Positions 18,313-27,195 of a DNA stretch of 64,000 nucleotides are shown piece by piece (position 1 is the stretch's first letter; every line of letters starts with the position of its first letter). The position numbers and the translations under genes were made by a program. The stretch is taken from NCBI RefSeq assembly GCF_003385455.1, contig NZ_QNUF01000003.1, forward strand, positions 1 to 64,000, written 5' to 3'. The stretch is from Chryseobacterium rhizosphaerae (GTDB lineage: Bacteria > Bacteroidota > Bacteroidia > Flavobacteriales > Weeksellaceae). The notes under the pieces were generated by a model. The model had not been told where the DNA came from. It did not search any database and saw only the letters and a list, made by a program, of their open reading frames with translations.

Positions 18313-20574
18313 ATGGAAACACAAAAGTTTAGTTATGACAATAGTATTGTCCGTGCGTTCCTCTATGCGACCATCATCTTTGGTTTTATAGGGTTTACGT
18401 TTGGGCTTACGGCGGCATTAATGCTTTTCTACCCGGAATTACCTGAATTCTTATTCGGTACAGATGATACAACCATTAATAGTTTATCATCCGGTAATAT
18501 CCAAGGGTTAATAAACACTCATGGGGCGTTTGGTTTTGGTAGAATCAGGATGTTGCACACCAATACCGTAATCTTCGCGTTCGTGTGTAATATTGTTTAT
18601 GTTGGAGTATATTACTCTACGCAAAGATTATTAAAAACAAGAATGTATAGTGATACATTATCATGGTTACATTTCTGGACTTGGCAGTTTATGATCGTTG
18701 CTACGTTCATCACCTTCTTTATGGGGATCAATACTTCTAAAGAATATGCTGAACATGAATGGCCGATCGACATATTGATTGCTTTCTCATGGATCATTTT
18801 CGGGGTTAATATGATTCTTACTATTTCGAAAAGAAGAGTAAGACACTTGTATGTAGCAATTTGGTTCTATTTGGGTACCTGGGTTGCAGTAGCAATGCTT
18901 CATATTTTCAACAACCTTGAAGTTCCATTATCATTCACTGGCTGGAAGTCTTATTCTGCTTATGCAGGAGCAAAAGATGCCATCGTACAATGGTGGTATG
19001 GTCACAATGCGGTAGCATTCGTATTGACTACTCCGGTATTAGGTTTAATGTATTATTTCTTACCAAAAGCAGCAGACAGACCAGTTTTCTCATATAAACT
19101 GTCTATTATTCACTTCTGGTCATTAATTTTCGTATATATCTGGGCTGGTCCTCACCACCTTCAGTATACAGCACTTCCGGCATGGGCACAGGCAGTAGGA
19201 ACAGGATTCTCTATCATGCTTATTGCACCGTCTTGGGGAGGAATGTTAAATGGTCTTCTTACCTTAAGAGGAGCTTGGGATAAAGTAAGAGAAAATCCTA
19301 TCCTTAAGTTCTTCGTAGTAGCTGTTACTTGTTATGGTATGGCAACGTTTGAAGGACCGCTTTTAGCAACTAAAAACATCAACAAAATTGGTCACTTTAC
19401 AGACTGGGTTATCGGTCACGTACACTTAGGAGCTCTTGGATGGAATGGTTTCATGGCATTCGGGGTTATCTATTATCTGGTACCAATTATGTGGAGAACA
19501 AAAATTTGGTCTGTAAAATTAGCTAACTGGCATTTCTGGTTAGGGACATTAGGAATTATTTTCTATGCAGTACCAATGTATATTTCTGGATTCACACAAG
19601 GATTAATGTGGAAACAGTTCAACCCGGACGGAACATTATTATGGAAAAACTGGTTGGATACTGTAACGGCTATTATCCCTTACTTTAAAATGAGATTCTT
19701 AGGAGGTCTATTCTATATTTCAGGAGCTATCCTAATGATCGTAAACGTAATTGCTACGGTAAGAAAAGGATCATTCCAGAAAGAAGTACCTGCAGAAGCT
19801 CCAGCTTTAGCAAATATTGGTAACAAACGTAAAGAAGGAGAAGGATTCCACCTTTGGTTGGAAAGAATGCCATTATTGTTAACCGTATTATCATTGTGTA
19901 CAATTTCAATAGGAAGTATGGTGGAGATTATCCCTACCCTATCTCTTAAGAAAAGTGTTCCTACCATTTCAGCAGTAAAACCTTATTCTCCGCTTGAATT
20001 AGAGGGTAGAGATATTTATATTCGTGAAGGATGTAATGCATGTCACTCTCAGATGATCAGACCGTTCAGAGATGAGATTACCAGATTTAACGGTAAAAAC
20101 GGACAGTACTCTAAAGCAGGGGAATTCATCTATGACAGACCATTCTTATGGGGTTCTAAGAGAACAGGACCGGATTTACATAGAGAAGGAGGTAAAAACC
20201 CAAGTTCTTGGCACTACAAACACATGTATAACCCAAGATCTACATCAGCAGGTTCTATCATGCCACGTTACCCTTGGTTGATCGCTACTAACCTAGACAG
20301 ATCTAAAATGGTAGACAAAATGAAGCTAATGAAGAATACATTCGATGTACCTTATACAAAGGCTCAAATTGATTCTGCAGACCAGTGGGCGAATAACCAA
20401 TCGGCAAAAATTGTAAAAGATATCTTCTCTGAAGCAAATGACTTGAAAGAGGCTTATGCTAAGAGACCTCAGGGAGAATTGGAGAAAAAAGAAATTGTTG
20501 CTCTTATTTCTTACCTACAGAGATTAGGAACTGATATCAAAACAACAGAAATCAAAACAGCAAGTAATAACTAA
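18313..20574 (+). CDS. ccoNO: cbb3-type cytochrome c oxidase subunits I and II, fused (CcoN-CcoO)
   Basis: A 753-residue fusion. Residues 1 to about 545 form the 12-helix haem-copper subunit CcoN, with the HGAFGFGRIRMLHTN, WWYGHNAVAF, GPHHLQYTALP and IGHVHLGALGWNG segments carrying haem and copper ligands. The rest is the CcoO cytochrome c, with the haem motif CNACH at C574, C577 and H578 and an axial-ligand region near SIMPRYPWL. CcoN and CcoO are separate genes in proteobacteria; the fusion is typical of Bacteroidota. It is the catalytic core of the high-affinity terminal oxidase. Confidence 0.97.
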   Translation: METQKFSYDNSIVRAFLYATIIFGFIGFTFGLTAALMLFYPELPEFLFGTDDTTINSLSSGNIQGLINTHGAFGFGRIRMLHTNTVIFAFVCNIVYVGVYYSTQRLLKTRMYSDTLSWLHFWTWQFMIVATFITFFMGINTSKEYAEHEWPIDILIAFSWIIFGVNMILTISKRRVRHLYVAIWFYLGTWVAVAMLHIFNNLEVPLSFTGWKSYSAYAGAKDAIVQWWYGHNAVAFVLTTPVLGLMYYFLPKAADRPVFSYKLSIIHFWSLIFVYIWAGPHHLQYTALPAWAQAVGTGFSIMLIAPSWGGMLNGLLTLRGAWDKVRENPILKFFVVAVTCYGMATFEGPLLATKNINKIGHFTDWVIGHVHLGALGWNGFMAFGVIYYLVPIMWRTKIWSVKLANWHFWLGTLGIIFYAVPMYISGFTQGLMWKQFNPDGTLLWKNWLDTVTAIIPYFKMRFLGGLFYISGAILMIVNVIATVRKGSFQKEVPAEAPALANIGNKRKEGEGFHLWLERMPLLLTVLSLCTISIGSMVEIIPTLSLKKSVPTISAVKPYSPLELEGRDIYIREGCNACHSQMIRPFRDEITRFNGKNGQYSKAGEFIYDRPFLWGSKRTGPDLHREGGKNPSSWHYKHMYNPRSTSAGSIMPRYPWLIATNLDRSKMVDKMKLMKNTFDVPYTKAQIDSADQWANNQSAKIVKDIFSEANDLKEAYAKRPQGELEKKEIVALISYLQRLGTDIKTTEIKTASNN

Positions 20575-20590
20575 ACATTAAAATGTTCAT

Positions 20591-20791
20591 ATGATTCCTC
20601 AGAACTTTAAAGATATATTATCCAATACAGAAAATGCTGGTTTCTACCAGACCCTGGCTCTAATTTTCTTTATGCTGTTCTTCGTTGCTTTGATAATCTA
20701 TGTTTTTAGCAAGCCTAAAAAATATTACAAAGAAGAAGAAGAGGCACCACTTGGGGATGATGAAGATGACGATTTTAATTTAAAAAATTAA
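20591..20791 (+). CDS. ccoQ: CcoQ-like small subunit of cbb3 oxidase
   Basis: A 66-residue protein with one membrane helix (ALIFFMLFFVALIIYVFS), then KPKKYYKEEEEA and a strongly acidic tail. Size, topology and place between ccoNO and ccoP fit CcoQ, which stabilises the complex. The gaps are 16 and 10 bases. Sequence conservation in this family is low, so the call leans on context. Confidence 0.85.
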   Translation: MIPQNFKDILSNTENAGFYQTLALIFFMLFFVALIIYVFSKPKKYYKEEEEAPLGDDEDDDFNLKN

Positions 20792-20801
20792 ACTATTTTT
20801 T

Positions 20802-21683
20802 ATGAAACAAAGAACACCTGTTGTCGTAAACATCTTGATAATAATTGGACTTTTAATAGTTTTTTATTATTTATTTGTACAGAGCTACGCATTCCTAGCT
20901 TCACCTTATTTCTGGGGAACTGTAGTGATCGCTGGTATCTTGGCATACATCCATAGTTCGATTGGAGATTTGATTGAAAACAACAAATTCAAAAAATTAT
21001 CTCCGGAAGAAAAAGCAGCTTATTTAGCTGAAAAGAAAGTTCCTTTCTTAAGAAGAATGTATGATGCAGCTTTCAAAAAGCAATCTGAAACTGAAGAAAA
21101 GGATATCCTTATCGACCACGGTTTCGATGGAATTATGGAGTTGGACAACCAATTACCGAAATGGTGGGTAGGTTTATTCTATTTTGGGACTGCTTTTTGT
21201 ATTGTATATATTGCCGCTTATTCATTTACAGATTTCGCTCACCCGTTAAGCGAATATGAAAAAGAATACAAAGAGCAATTGGCAAGCATTGAAGAATATC
21301 AAAAAACTCAGCCTCCTGTAACGATTGAAACAGCTAAATATTCAGCTGATAATATCGCAGAAGGTAAAGAATTATTCAAAACAAACTGTGCATCTTGTCA
21401 TAAAGAAGACGGTAGTGGAGGTATCGGACCAAACCTTACTGATAACTACTGGATCAATCAACCAGAGAAGACTTTATTCAAGAACGTTTTCCATATGGAC
21501 TGGAATGGTTCGCCTACTAACCCGGCGATGAGAGCATTCGGTAAAAACGGAGAAGTTTCAGGTGCCGAGATTGAGAAGATTGCAGCGTATGTATATCACA
21601 TCAATCAAGAGCAACCACCAGTGACTCAGGCTCAGGGAGGAGCAGCTCCTCAAGGAACTGAAGCACATTGGGAAAAAGAATAA
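20802..21683 (+). CDS. ccoP: cbb3-type cytochrome c oxidase subunit III (CcoP)
   Basis: A 293-residue membrane-anchored cytochrome c. It has two hydrophobic segments near the start, the FixP N-terminal segment DNQLPKWWVGLFYFGTAFC (about residues 112-130), and a single haem motif CASCH at C196, C199 and H200. Proteobacterial CcoP has two haem c domains, so this is a mono-haem form; I see no second CxxCH. The C-terminus is Gln/Ala/Pro-rich. It takes electrons from soluble or lipid-anchored cytochromes and passes them to CcoO. Confidence 0.94.
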   Translation: MKQRTPVVVNILIIIGLLIVFYYLFVQSYAFLASPYFWGTVVIAGILAYIHSSIGDLIENNKFKKLSPEEKAAYLAEKKVPFLRRMYDAAFKKQSETEEKDILIDHGFDGIMELDNQLPKWWVGLFYFGTAFCIVYIAAYSFTDFAHPLSEYEKEYKEQLASIEEYQKTQPPVTIETAKYSADNIAEGKELFKTNCASCHKEDGSGGIGPNLTDNYWINQPEKTLFKNVFHMDWNGSPTNPAMRAFGKNGEVSGAEIEKIAAYVYHINQEQPPVTQAQGGAAPQGTEAHWEKE

Positions 21684-21704
21684 TTTAAGAAATTAGAAAC
21701 ATAT

Positions 21705-21757
21705 GAAAAAACATAATTTGTTATTAGCTAAAAAATAGTAACGAATTATGTTTTTTC
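21705..21757 (+). terminator. Long AT-rich hairpin between ccoP and ccoG
   Basis: An imperfect inverted repeat of about 19 bp (GAAAAAACATAATT at 21705-21718 with AATTATGTTTTTTC at 21744-21757, extended inward by GTTA/TAAC) ends in a T run. It may end part of the transcription after the structural genes, so that assembly genes are made in lower amount. Confidence 0.6.
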
Positions 21758-21777
21758 TTTTTTAAACCTAGTACAAT

Positions 21778-23232
21778 ATGTCAGACATAGAAGAAATAGA
21801 AGCAAGAGGCGGACAGGGGCAAGTTCTGGACCCTGAAACTTACAGAGATTCTATCGGGACAATGGAGCAATCCGGGAAAAGGAGATGGGTGTTCCCAAGA
21901 AAACCTAAAGGGAAATACACCAACTATAGAAACCTTGTAAGCTACGCTTTACTCATTATTTATTTTTCACTGCCATTCATCAAGATCAATGGTAATCCAT
22001 TGCTGTTATTTAATGTTATAGACAGAGAATTTTTCATCTTTGGACAACCTTTCTATCCACAGGACTTTTTTATCCTTACTTTAGGCGCCATCGCATCTTT
22101 AATCTTTATTATTGTTTTTACGATTGCATTCGGAAGAATTTTCTGCGGGTGGATATGCCCTCAGACAATTTTTATGGAATCTATCTTCCGTAAAATCGAA
22201 TATCTGATTGAAGGAGACCGAAACAAGCAAATGAAACTGGACAGACAGGAGTGGAATAGTGAGAAAATCTGGAAAAGAAGCTTAAAATGGACGGTGTATA
22301 TCATTATATCACTTATTATCACTCACTTTATGTTTATGTATATTGTGGGTTATGAAGAAGTACTTAGAATTGTCTCTGAAGGGCCGTTTGCCCATCCTAC
22401 CAATTTCATAGTAATGATTCTCCTTACGGCTGCATTTTATTTTGTATTTGCATGGTTCAGAGAACAGGTTTGTACACTGGTTTGTCCTTATGGTAGACTT
22501 CAGGGGGTACTGATTGATAAAGATACGATCAACGTTTTCTACGATTTTAAAAGAGGGGAAAACAGATCAAAATGGAGAAAGGGTGAAGACAGAAAAGCTG
22601 CAGGTAAAGGAGATTGTATAGACTGTCACCAATGTGTAGTGGTATGTCCTACCGGAATTGACATCAGAGACGGGCAGCAGCTGGAATGTATCAACTGTAC
22701 AGCGTGTATTGATGCCTGTGATGAAGTAATGGAAAAGGTAGGTCTTCCGAAAGGTCTTGTAAGATATGCTTCTGAAAATGAAATTGAGCAAGAGACTCAG
22801 TTTAAATTTACCGGAAGAATGAAAGGCTTCTCGATATTCCTATTCCTTTTGGTAGGATTCCTGGGATATCTTCTTTACAGCCGTGGCGAAATGGAAGCAA
22901 AATTCATTAAACCTGCAGGAAGTACATTCTTTGTAAGGGATGGAAAAATTACCAATACCTACAATTATACTTTCCTTAATAAAACAAACGATAAGAAAAT
23001 TGTAACCATAAAGGTCATTAATCCTGCCCATGGTGAGATCATTTACAGTGCATCAAGTAAAATTCAGGTAGACAGAGATAAAATCTCTAAAGGAACCGTC
23101 AATATCAGCTTCCCTGAAGATGAGATGAAACTTTCTAAACAGAATATTACCATTGGTGTTTACGATATGAAAGGCAAGCTGATAGATTCCTATCAGACCT
23201 ATTTTGAAGGACCTTTCAAACTACAATTTTAA
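21778..23232 (+). CDS. ccoG: cbb3 oxidase accessory ferredoxin CcoG (FixG/RdxA)
   Basis: A 484-residue membrane protein. It has several helices, the NosR/NapH-type motifs CGWICPQT and CTLVCPYGR, then two ferredoxin-like 4Fe-4S motifs (CIDCHQCVVVCP and CINCTACIDAC). A C-terminal immunoglobulin-like FixG domain fills residues about 370-484. CcoG is a cupric reductase in copper delivery to the oxidase. It begins 20 bases after a hairpin and 94 bases after ccoP. Confidence 0.96.
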   Translation: MSDIEEIEARGGQGQVLDPETYRDSIGTMEQSGKRRWVFPRKPKGKYTNYRNLVSYALLIIYFSLPFIKINGNPLLLFNVIDREFFIFGQPFYPQDFFILTLGAIASLIFIIVFTIAFGRIFCGWICPQTIFMESIFRKIEYLIEGDRNKQMKLDRQEWNSEKIWKRSLKWTVYIIISLIITHFMFMYIVGYEEVLRIVSEGPFAHPTNFIVMILLTAAFYFVFAWFREQVCTLVCPYGRLQGVLIDKDTINVFYDFKRGENRSKWRKGEDRKAAGKGDCIDCHQCVVVCPTGIDIRDGQQLECINCTACIDACDEVMEKVGLPKGLVRYASENEIEQETQFKFTGRMKGFSIFLFLLVGFLGYLLYSRGEMEAKFIKPAGSTFFVRDGKITNTYNYTFLNKTNDKKIVTIKVINPAHGEIIYSASSKIQVDRDKISKGTVNISFPEDEMKLSKQNITIGVYDMKGKLIDSYQTYFEGPFKLQF

Positions 23233-23240
23233 TTTTTACG

Positions 23241-23280
23241 AAACCTCAGGGATTCAAAGAGTATTAATCAGGGAGGTTTT
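23241..23280 (+). terminator. Weak hairpin between ccoG and ccoH
   Basis: AAACCTC (23241-23247) and GAGGTTT (23273-23279) form a 7-bp stem with a long loop, followed by a short T run. It may give partial termination. Confidence 0.35.
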
Positions 23281-23318
23281 TGAGTATCATAAAAGACAAA
23301 TAAAAAAATCCGGAAAAA

Positions 23319-23771
23319 ATGAAGAACTTTAGTTGGGGACATGGTGTTGTAATCGCATTATTTGCATTCATAGTTTTTATATTATCCATGTTATTTCTTT
23401 TCCCGAACGGGCAGAAGAATTCTGAAATGGTCACTGATAATTATTATGAAGAGGAACTACAGTACCAGGATGTAATTGATTCCAAGAAAAAGGCTGATAA
23501 CCTGCAGGAAAAGCCTGTATACAGCCAGGATACCAATGGAATAAAAATCACTTTTCCAAAAGAATATGATAATTCTAATACAACGGCTAAATTTGTTTTA
23601 AACAGAACCGATGATCAGAATTTAGACATCAAAAAGTCTGTACAGCTTGATGCTGACCATACTTTCGTAATACCTGCACAGGTATTGAAAATGGGTAACT
23701 ATACCTTAAGACTGAGCTGGACAAAAGATAAAACAGACTACAGAATGGATTATGATGTAATATGGAAATAG
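23319..23771 (+). CDS. ccoH: cbb3 oxidase assembly protein CcoH (FixH-like)
   Basis: A 150-residue protein with one N-terminal helix (GVVIALFAFIVFILSMLFLF) and an exported domain that includes TDNYYEEELQYQDVIDSKKKADNL, the FixH-like signature. FixH/CcoH helps assemble the oxidase. It overlaps the next gene by 10 bases. Confidence 0.88.
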   Translation: MKNFSWGHGVVIALFAFIVFILSMLFLFPNGQKNSEMVTDNYYEEELQYQDVIDSKKKADNLQEKPVYSQDTNGIKITFPKEYDNSNTTAKFVLNRTDDQNLDIKKSVQLDADHTFVIPAQVLKMGNYTLRLSWTKDKTDYRMDYDVIWK

Positions 23772-24487
23772 GACTTGTCATATCAGCTATTGCTTTAGGC
23801 TTTGCTTCCGGTTTTCACTGTATCGGAATGTGTGGCCCTATTGCCTTATCGATGGGACTCACAAAGAAGCAGGCCGCAAATTTCTATCTTCAAAATCTCA
23901 CCTACCAATTCGGAAGGATATTTACCTATTCTTTATTAGGAGCTCTTCTTGGAATTATTGGACAGGGTTTTGAGATGGCGGGATTTCAGAAATACCTGAC
24001 GATTACCGCAGGGGTTCTGCTCATTATTATGGCTGTATTTTCTTTTGGGGGAAAAGATTTTGCTTCAAAAATCCCTTTTCTTTCCAAATTTTTATATTCT
24101 GTAAAATCAAATTTAGGAAGACTGCTTCAAAAGGCAGATTACCGTTCCAGATTTACAACAGGTATTCTTAATGGCTTTCTTCCGTGTGGAATGGTCTATA
24201 TGGCTTTAACAGCCAGCCTGGCAGGCGGAGGAATATGGCAGGGAGCCACATATATGGCTTTATTTGGTTTAGGAACCCTACCGTTCATGTTTGCTATTGT
24301 TTTAGCCGGAAATCTCATGAATCAAGCCTTTAGAATAAAAGTCTTAAAAGCTGTTCCTGTGATCATGATTATCCTGGGAGGATTATTCATTCTAAGAGGT
24401 CTGGAACTGGGAATACCTTACGTTTCCCCCAAAGCAGAAGCCATGACGATATCCAAAGATCCCAACGGAGCCGTAAACTGCCATTAA
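23762..24487 (+). CDS. SafE/DsbD_2-family membrane protein (cbb3-linked)
   Basis: A 241-residue protein with about six helices. It shows GFHCIGMCGPIALSM near the start and GFLPCGMVYMAL in the middle, each with conserved cysteines, as in the DsbD-like / sulfite-exporter family that often follows ccoGH. It could move copper or reducing equivalents across the membrane for oxidase assembly. The start overlaps the ccoH stop, which supports a linked role. Transport of sulfite is only the family label. Confidence 0.85.
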   Translation: MEIGLVISAIALGFASGFHCIGMCGPIALSMGLTKKQAANFYLQNLTYQFGRIFTYSLLGALLGIIGQGFEMAGFQKYLTITAGVLLIIMAVFSFGGKDFASKIPFLSKFLYSVKSNLGRLLQKADYRSRFTTGILNGFLPCGMVYMALTASLAGGGIWQGATYMALFGLGTLPFMFAIVLAGNLMNQAFRIKVLKAVPVIMIILGGLFILRGLELGIPYVSPKAEAMTISKDPNGAVNCH

Positions 24488-24508
24488 AAAGAAACTTAAA
24501 ATAGAACC

Positions 24509-25246
24509 ATGAAGAAAATGATTGTCTTATTTCTGATAAGCCTCTTTATGCTGGAATCCTGTAGTGTCAACTCTGAGATTATCTATCATCAGGATGCCTC
24601 CTCTACCTCTGCAACGGATATTGACACCAGAGAGTTTATGGCAGAAATGAAAGCAATGACTCCTGACTCCCTGAAACAGAATGAATTTGCAGAGATGGAT
24701 AAGCTCCCCACTACCTGGACAAGCATCTATGAACTTGAGAAGCAGGAAGGGAAATTAAAAACAGCGAATCCGGACACCATCAGAATCATGAAAAAGATTT
24801 TCATGAAATCTAAAAAAGAAAACAATCAGCCTTCTGGCTTTGCCTTTAAAATGGAACATTTCACCCCTGAAGACTATCGGGCGCTGAAAAACTTTACCAA
24901 GGAGGAAAAGCTCCCTCTCGATCAGAATATTTTCAATAGCTGGGATGGAAAAACACTGACTATAGACACAGAAAATTTTAACCTTAAAAATATTGAAGAG
25001 GCCCTTCGTACCAAGACATCAAAAGAAGAATCCGAAAAAATGGAAGGCATGATGACGATGTTTTTTAAGAAAATAGGAACTTCTTTAAAATTTGAAAACA
25101 AAATAAAATCTATTACAGGAAAACATGAATGGCTGAAGCAGACCGATGATTATTCGGTAAGGATAGAATATGATCTGAAAACTTTATATGATACAGAAGC
25201 AAAGCTCAAAAATGCAGACCAAAAGATTGTTATCATAACAGAATAA
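24509..25246 (+). CDS. Lipoprotein of unknown function
   Basis: A 245-residue protein with a lipoprotein signal (LFMLESC, Cys at residue 18). No known domain is recognised. It is rich in Lys, Glu and Met, with segments such as FMAEMKAMTPDSLKQNEF and WDGKTLTIDTENFNLKNIEEALRTK. It follows the cbb3 cluster by 22 bases and is closed by a strong terminator, so it may be the last gene of that transcript. A role in respiration is not shown. Confidence 0.75.
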   Translation: MKKMIVLFLISLFMLESCSVNSEIIYHQDASSTSATDIDTREFMAEMKAMTPDSLKQNEFAEMDKLPTTWTSIYELEKQEGKLKTANPDTIRIMKKIFMKSKKENNQPSGFAFKMEHFTPEDYRALKNFTKEEKLPLDQNIFNSWDGKTLTIDTENFNLKNIEEALRTKTSKEESEKMEGMMTMFFKKIGTSLKFENKIKSITGKHEWLKQTDDYSVRIEYDLKTLYDTEAKLKNADQKIVIITE

Positions 25247-25280
25247 ATAGAGCCCACCAAATGAATTGGTGGGCTCTATT
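25246..25280. terminator. Strong bidirectional terminator
   Basis: A perfect 15-bp stem (AATAGAGCCCACCAA / TTGGTGGGCTCTATT, loop ATGAA) lies between the convergent lipoprotein gene and serS, with A/T runs on both sides. Confidence 0.95.
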
Positions 25281-25300
25281 TTATTTAGTTTCTATATTGA

Positions 25301-26569
25301 TTAGTTTATCACTTCAAATCTTGCGTATTCAGCAATTTTCTTAGGAAGTTTGATTCCTTCTGCAGTTTGATTGTTTTCAAGCAATGCAGCCATAATTCTT
25401 GGCAATGCCATTGCAGAGCCGTTTAAGGTGTGAACCAGCTGAGACTTACCATCTGCTTTGTAACGGCATTTCAGTCTGTTAGCCTGGAACGTTTCAAAGT
25501 TAGATACAGAACTTACTTCCAACCACATTTCCTGAGCGGCACTCCACACTTCAAAATCGTAGGTCATCGCAGAAGCAAAACCTGTATCACCACCGCAAAG
25601 TCTTAACACCCTGAAAGGAAGTTCAAGATCAGTAAGAATTTCTTTGATGTGTTCTACCATTTCTTCTAAAACAGCATAAGAATTTTCCGGTTTTTCAATT
25701 CTTACAATTTCTACTTTTTCGAATTGGTGAAGACGGTTCAGTCCTCTTACATGAGCTCCGTAGCTCCCCGCCTCTCTTCTGTAACACTGAGAAAAAGCCG
25801 TATTTTTAATAGGAAGATCTTTTTCATCAAGCAATACATCACGGTAAAGATTGGTTACCGGAACCTCTGCCGTTGGAATTAAATATAGTTTATCTTCATT
25901 GATATAGTACATTTGTCCTTCTTTATCAGGCAGCTGACCTGTTCCAAATCCGGATGCTTCATTTACTACGTGAGGGGGATTTACTTCTGTATATCCTTTA
26001 TCAACATTTTTATCAAGGAAATACTGAACCAAAGCTCTCTGTAATCTGGCTCCTTTACCCAGATAAACAGGGAAACCGGCACCCGCAATTTTCACTCCCA
26101 ATTCAAAATCAATCAGGTTATATTTTTTTGCCAGTTCCCAGTGAGGAATAGCTCCTTCGCCAAGGCCTTCCACTGTATGAGACTGGAAAATAATTTCGTT
26201 ATCATCTGCAGAAGCTCCACTCTTTACCAATTCATTTGGTATATTGGGAAGTTGGTATAAAATCTCCAATAAAGCAGCTTCTTTTGCTTCTAACTGAATT
26301 TTCAATTCTGAACTCGACTCTTTGTACTGTGCTGTTTTAGATTTTGCCGATTCCGCCTCTTCTCTCTTTCCTTCCTTCATCAAAAGTCCGATTTCTTTGG
26401 AGATTTTGTTGATCTCGGAAAGCTGGGAATCTAATTCAAACTGGATTCTTTTTCTTTCTTCGTCAGCAGCGATAGCCTCGTCTACCAACTCAAGATTCTT
26501 GAATTGTCTTTTCTTAAGACCTTCTAAAACGCGCTCTTTATTGTCGCGTAAAAAATTGACTTGTAACAT
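25301..26569 (-). CDS. serS: Seryl-tRNA synthetase
   Basis: A 422-residue class II synthetase that charges tRNA-Ser. The N-terminal coiled-coil arm (about residues 30-110) is present. Motif 2 reads QCYRREAGSYGAHVRGLNRLHQFEK and motif 3 NGSAMALPRIMAALLE. Length is as usual for bacteria. It is convergent with the cbb3 cluster. Confidence 0.98.
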   Translation of the reverse strand: MLQVNFLRDNKERVLEGLKKRQFKNLELVDEAIAADEERKRIQFELDSQLSEINKISKEIGLLMKEGKREEAESAKSKTAQYKESSSELKIQLEAKEAALLEILYQLPNIPNELVKSGASADDNEIIFQSHTVEGLGEGAIPHWELAKKYNLIDFELGVKIAGAGFPVYLGKGARLQRALVQYFLDKNVDKGYTEVNPPHVVNEASGFGTGQLPDKEGQMYYINEDKLYLIPTAEVPVTNLYRDVLLDEKDLPIKNTAFSQCYRREAGSYGAHVRGLNRLHQFEKVEIVRIEKPENSYAVLEEMVEHIKEILTDLELPFRVLRLCGGDTGFASAMTYDFEVWSAAQEMWLEVSSVSNFETFQANRLKCRYKADGKSQLVHTLNGSAMALPRIMAALLENNQTAEGIKLPKKIAEYARFEVIN

Positions 26570-26634
26570 TTTATTGAGATGTTAAATATTAGAAAGTTAG
26601 CTTCAAATAAACTAACAATTGTACAAATTTAAAA

Positions 26635-27156
26635 TTATTTTGTGATAGTAAAGGTATTTATCGAATTTGGTTGATCTGCTTCTTTGGAAAATTGCAGCAC
26701 ATCATTGTAATATACTTTAGATACCTGGAATAAAGTGGGTGTTTTACGATACTCGATTCTTAATCTGTCTGTGATAGTATCTGCGACATTATTCACAGTT
26801 CTTCTTAAGCCAAGCGTCATTACAGAATAGTAAGAATTGCCTGTTCCCGGATTATCCGGACTTACAGAATCCAGCCTTTTTCTTTTTGCCCCCGCAATAT
26901 ATTCCATATAAAATGTAGAATCAGCCCTCATTCTCAGCGGAATATTAACAGGAGAAATATCTCTGTCTCCTAAACTGTCGTTCACCGAATACCCGCTAAA
27001 TGATCCTGGCTTTTTGCTATTCAACAAATCCTGCCCTGCACTATTAACCATATAAATATTCATGATCTGATCAATCCTTTGTAAAGATTCATCATCACTT
27101 TTACAACTTAAAAGTGCGAAAGCCATAACCAATATTCCAAAAACAAAATTTCTCAT
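26635..27156 (-). CDS. Lipoprotein of unknown function
   Basis: A 173-residue protein with a lipoprotein signal (FALLSC, Cys at residue 18). It has no domain that I recognise. The body looks beta-rich, with segments such as LRMRADSTFYMEYIAGAKRKRLDS and TDRLRIEYRKTP. It lies between asnB (upstream on the same strand, 39 bases) and serS. A place in the same transcript as asnB is possible. Confidence 0.7.
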   Translation of the reverse strand: MRNFVFGILVMAFALLSCKSDDESLQRIDQIMNIYMVNSAGQDLLNSKKPGSFSGYSVNDSLGDRDISPVNIPLRMRADSTFYMEYIAGAKRKRLDSVSPDNPGTGNSYYSVMTLGLRRTVNNVADTITDRLRIEYRKTPTLFQVSKVYYNDVLQFSKEADQPNSINTFTITK

Positions 27157-27195
27157 TCACAACAAAGATAAAATATTAATCTTTAGACTCCTTCT

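Noticed and set aside
21703..21738. An 11-codon ORF (MKKHNLLLAKK) between ccoP and ccoG
   Set aside because: It coincides with a hairpin that explains the sequence; the ORF is too short to support.
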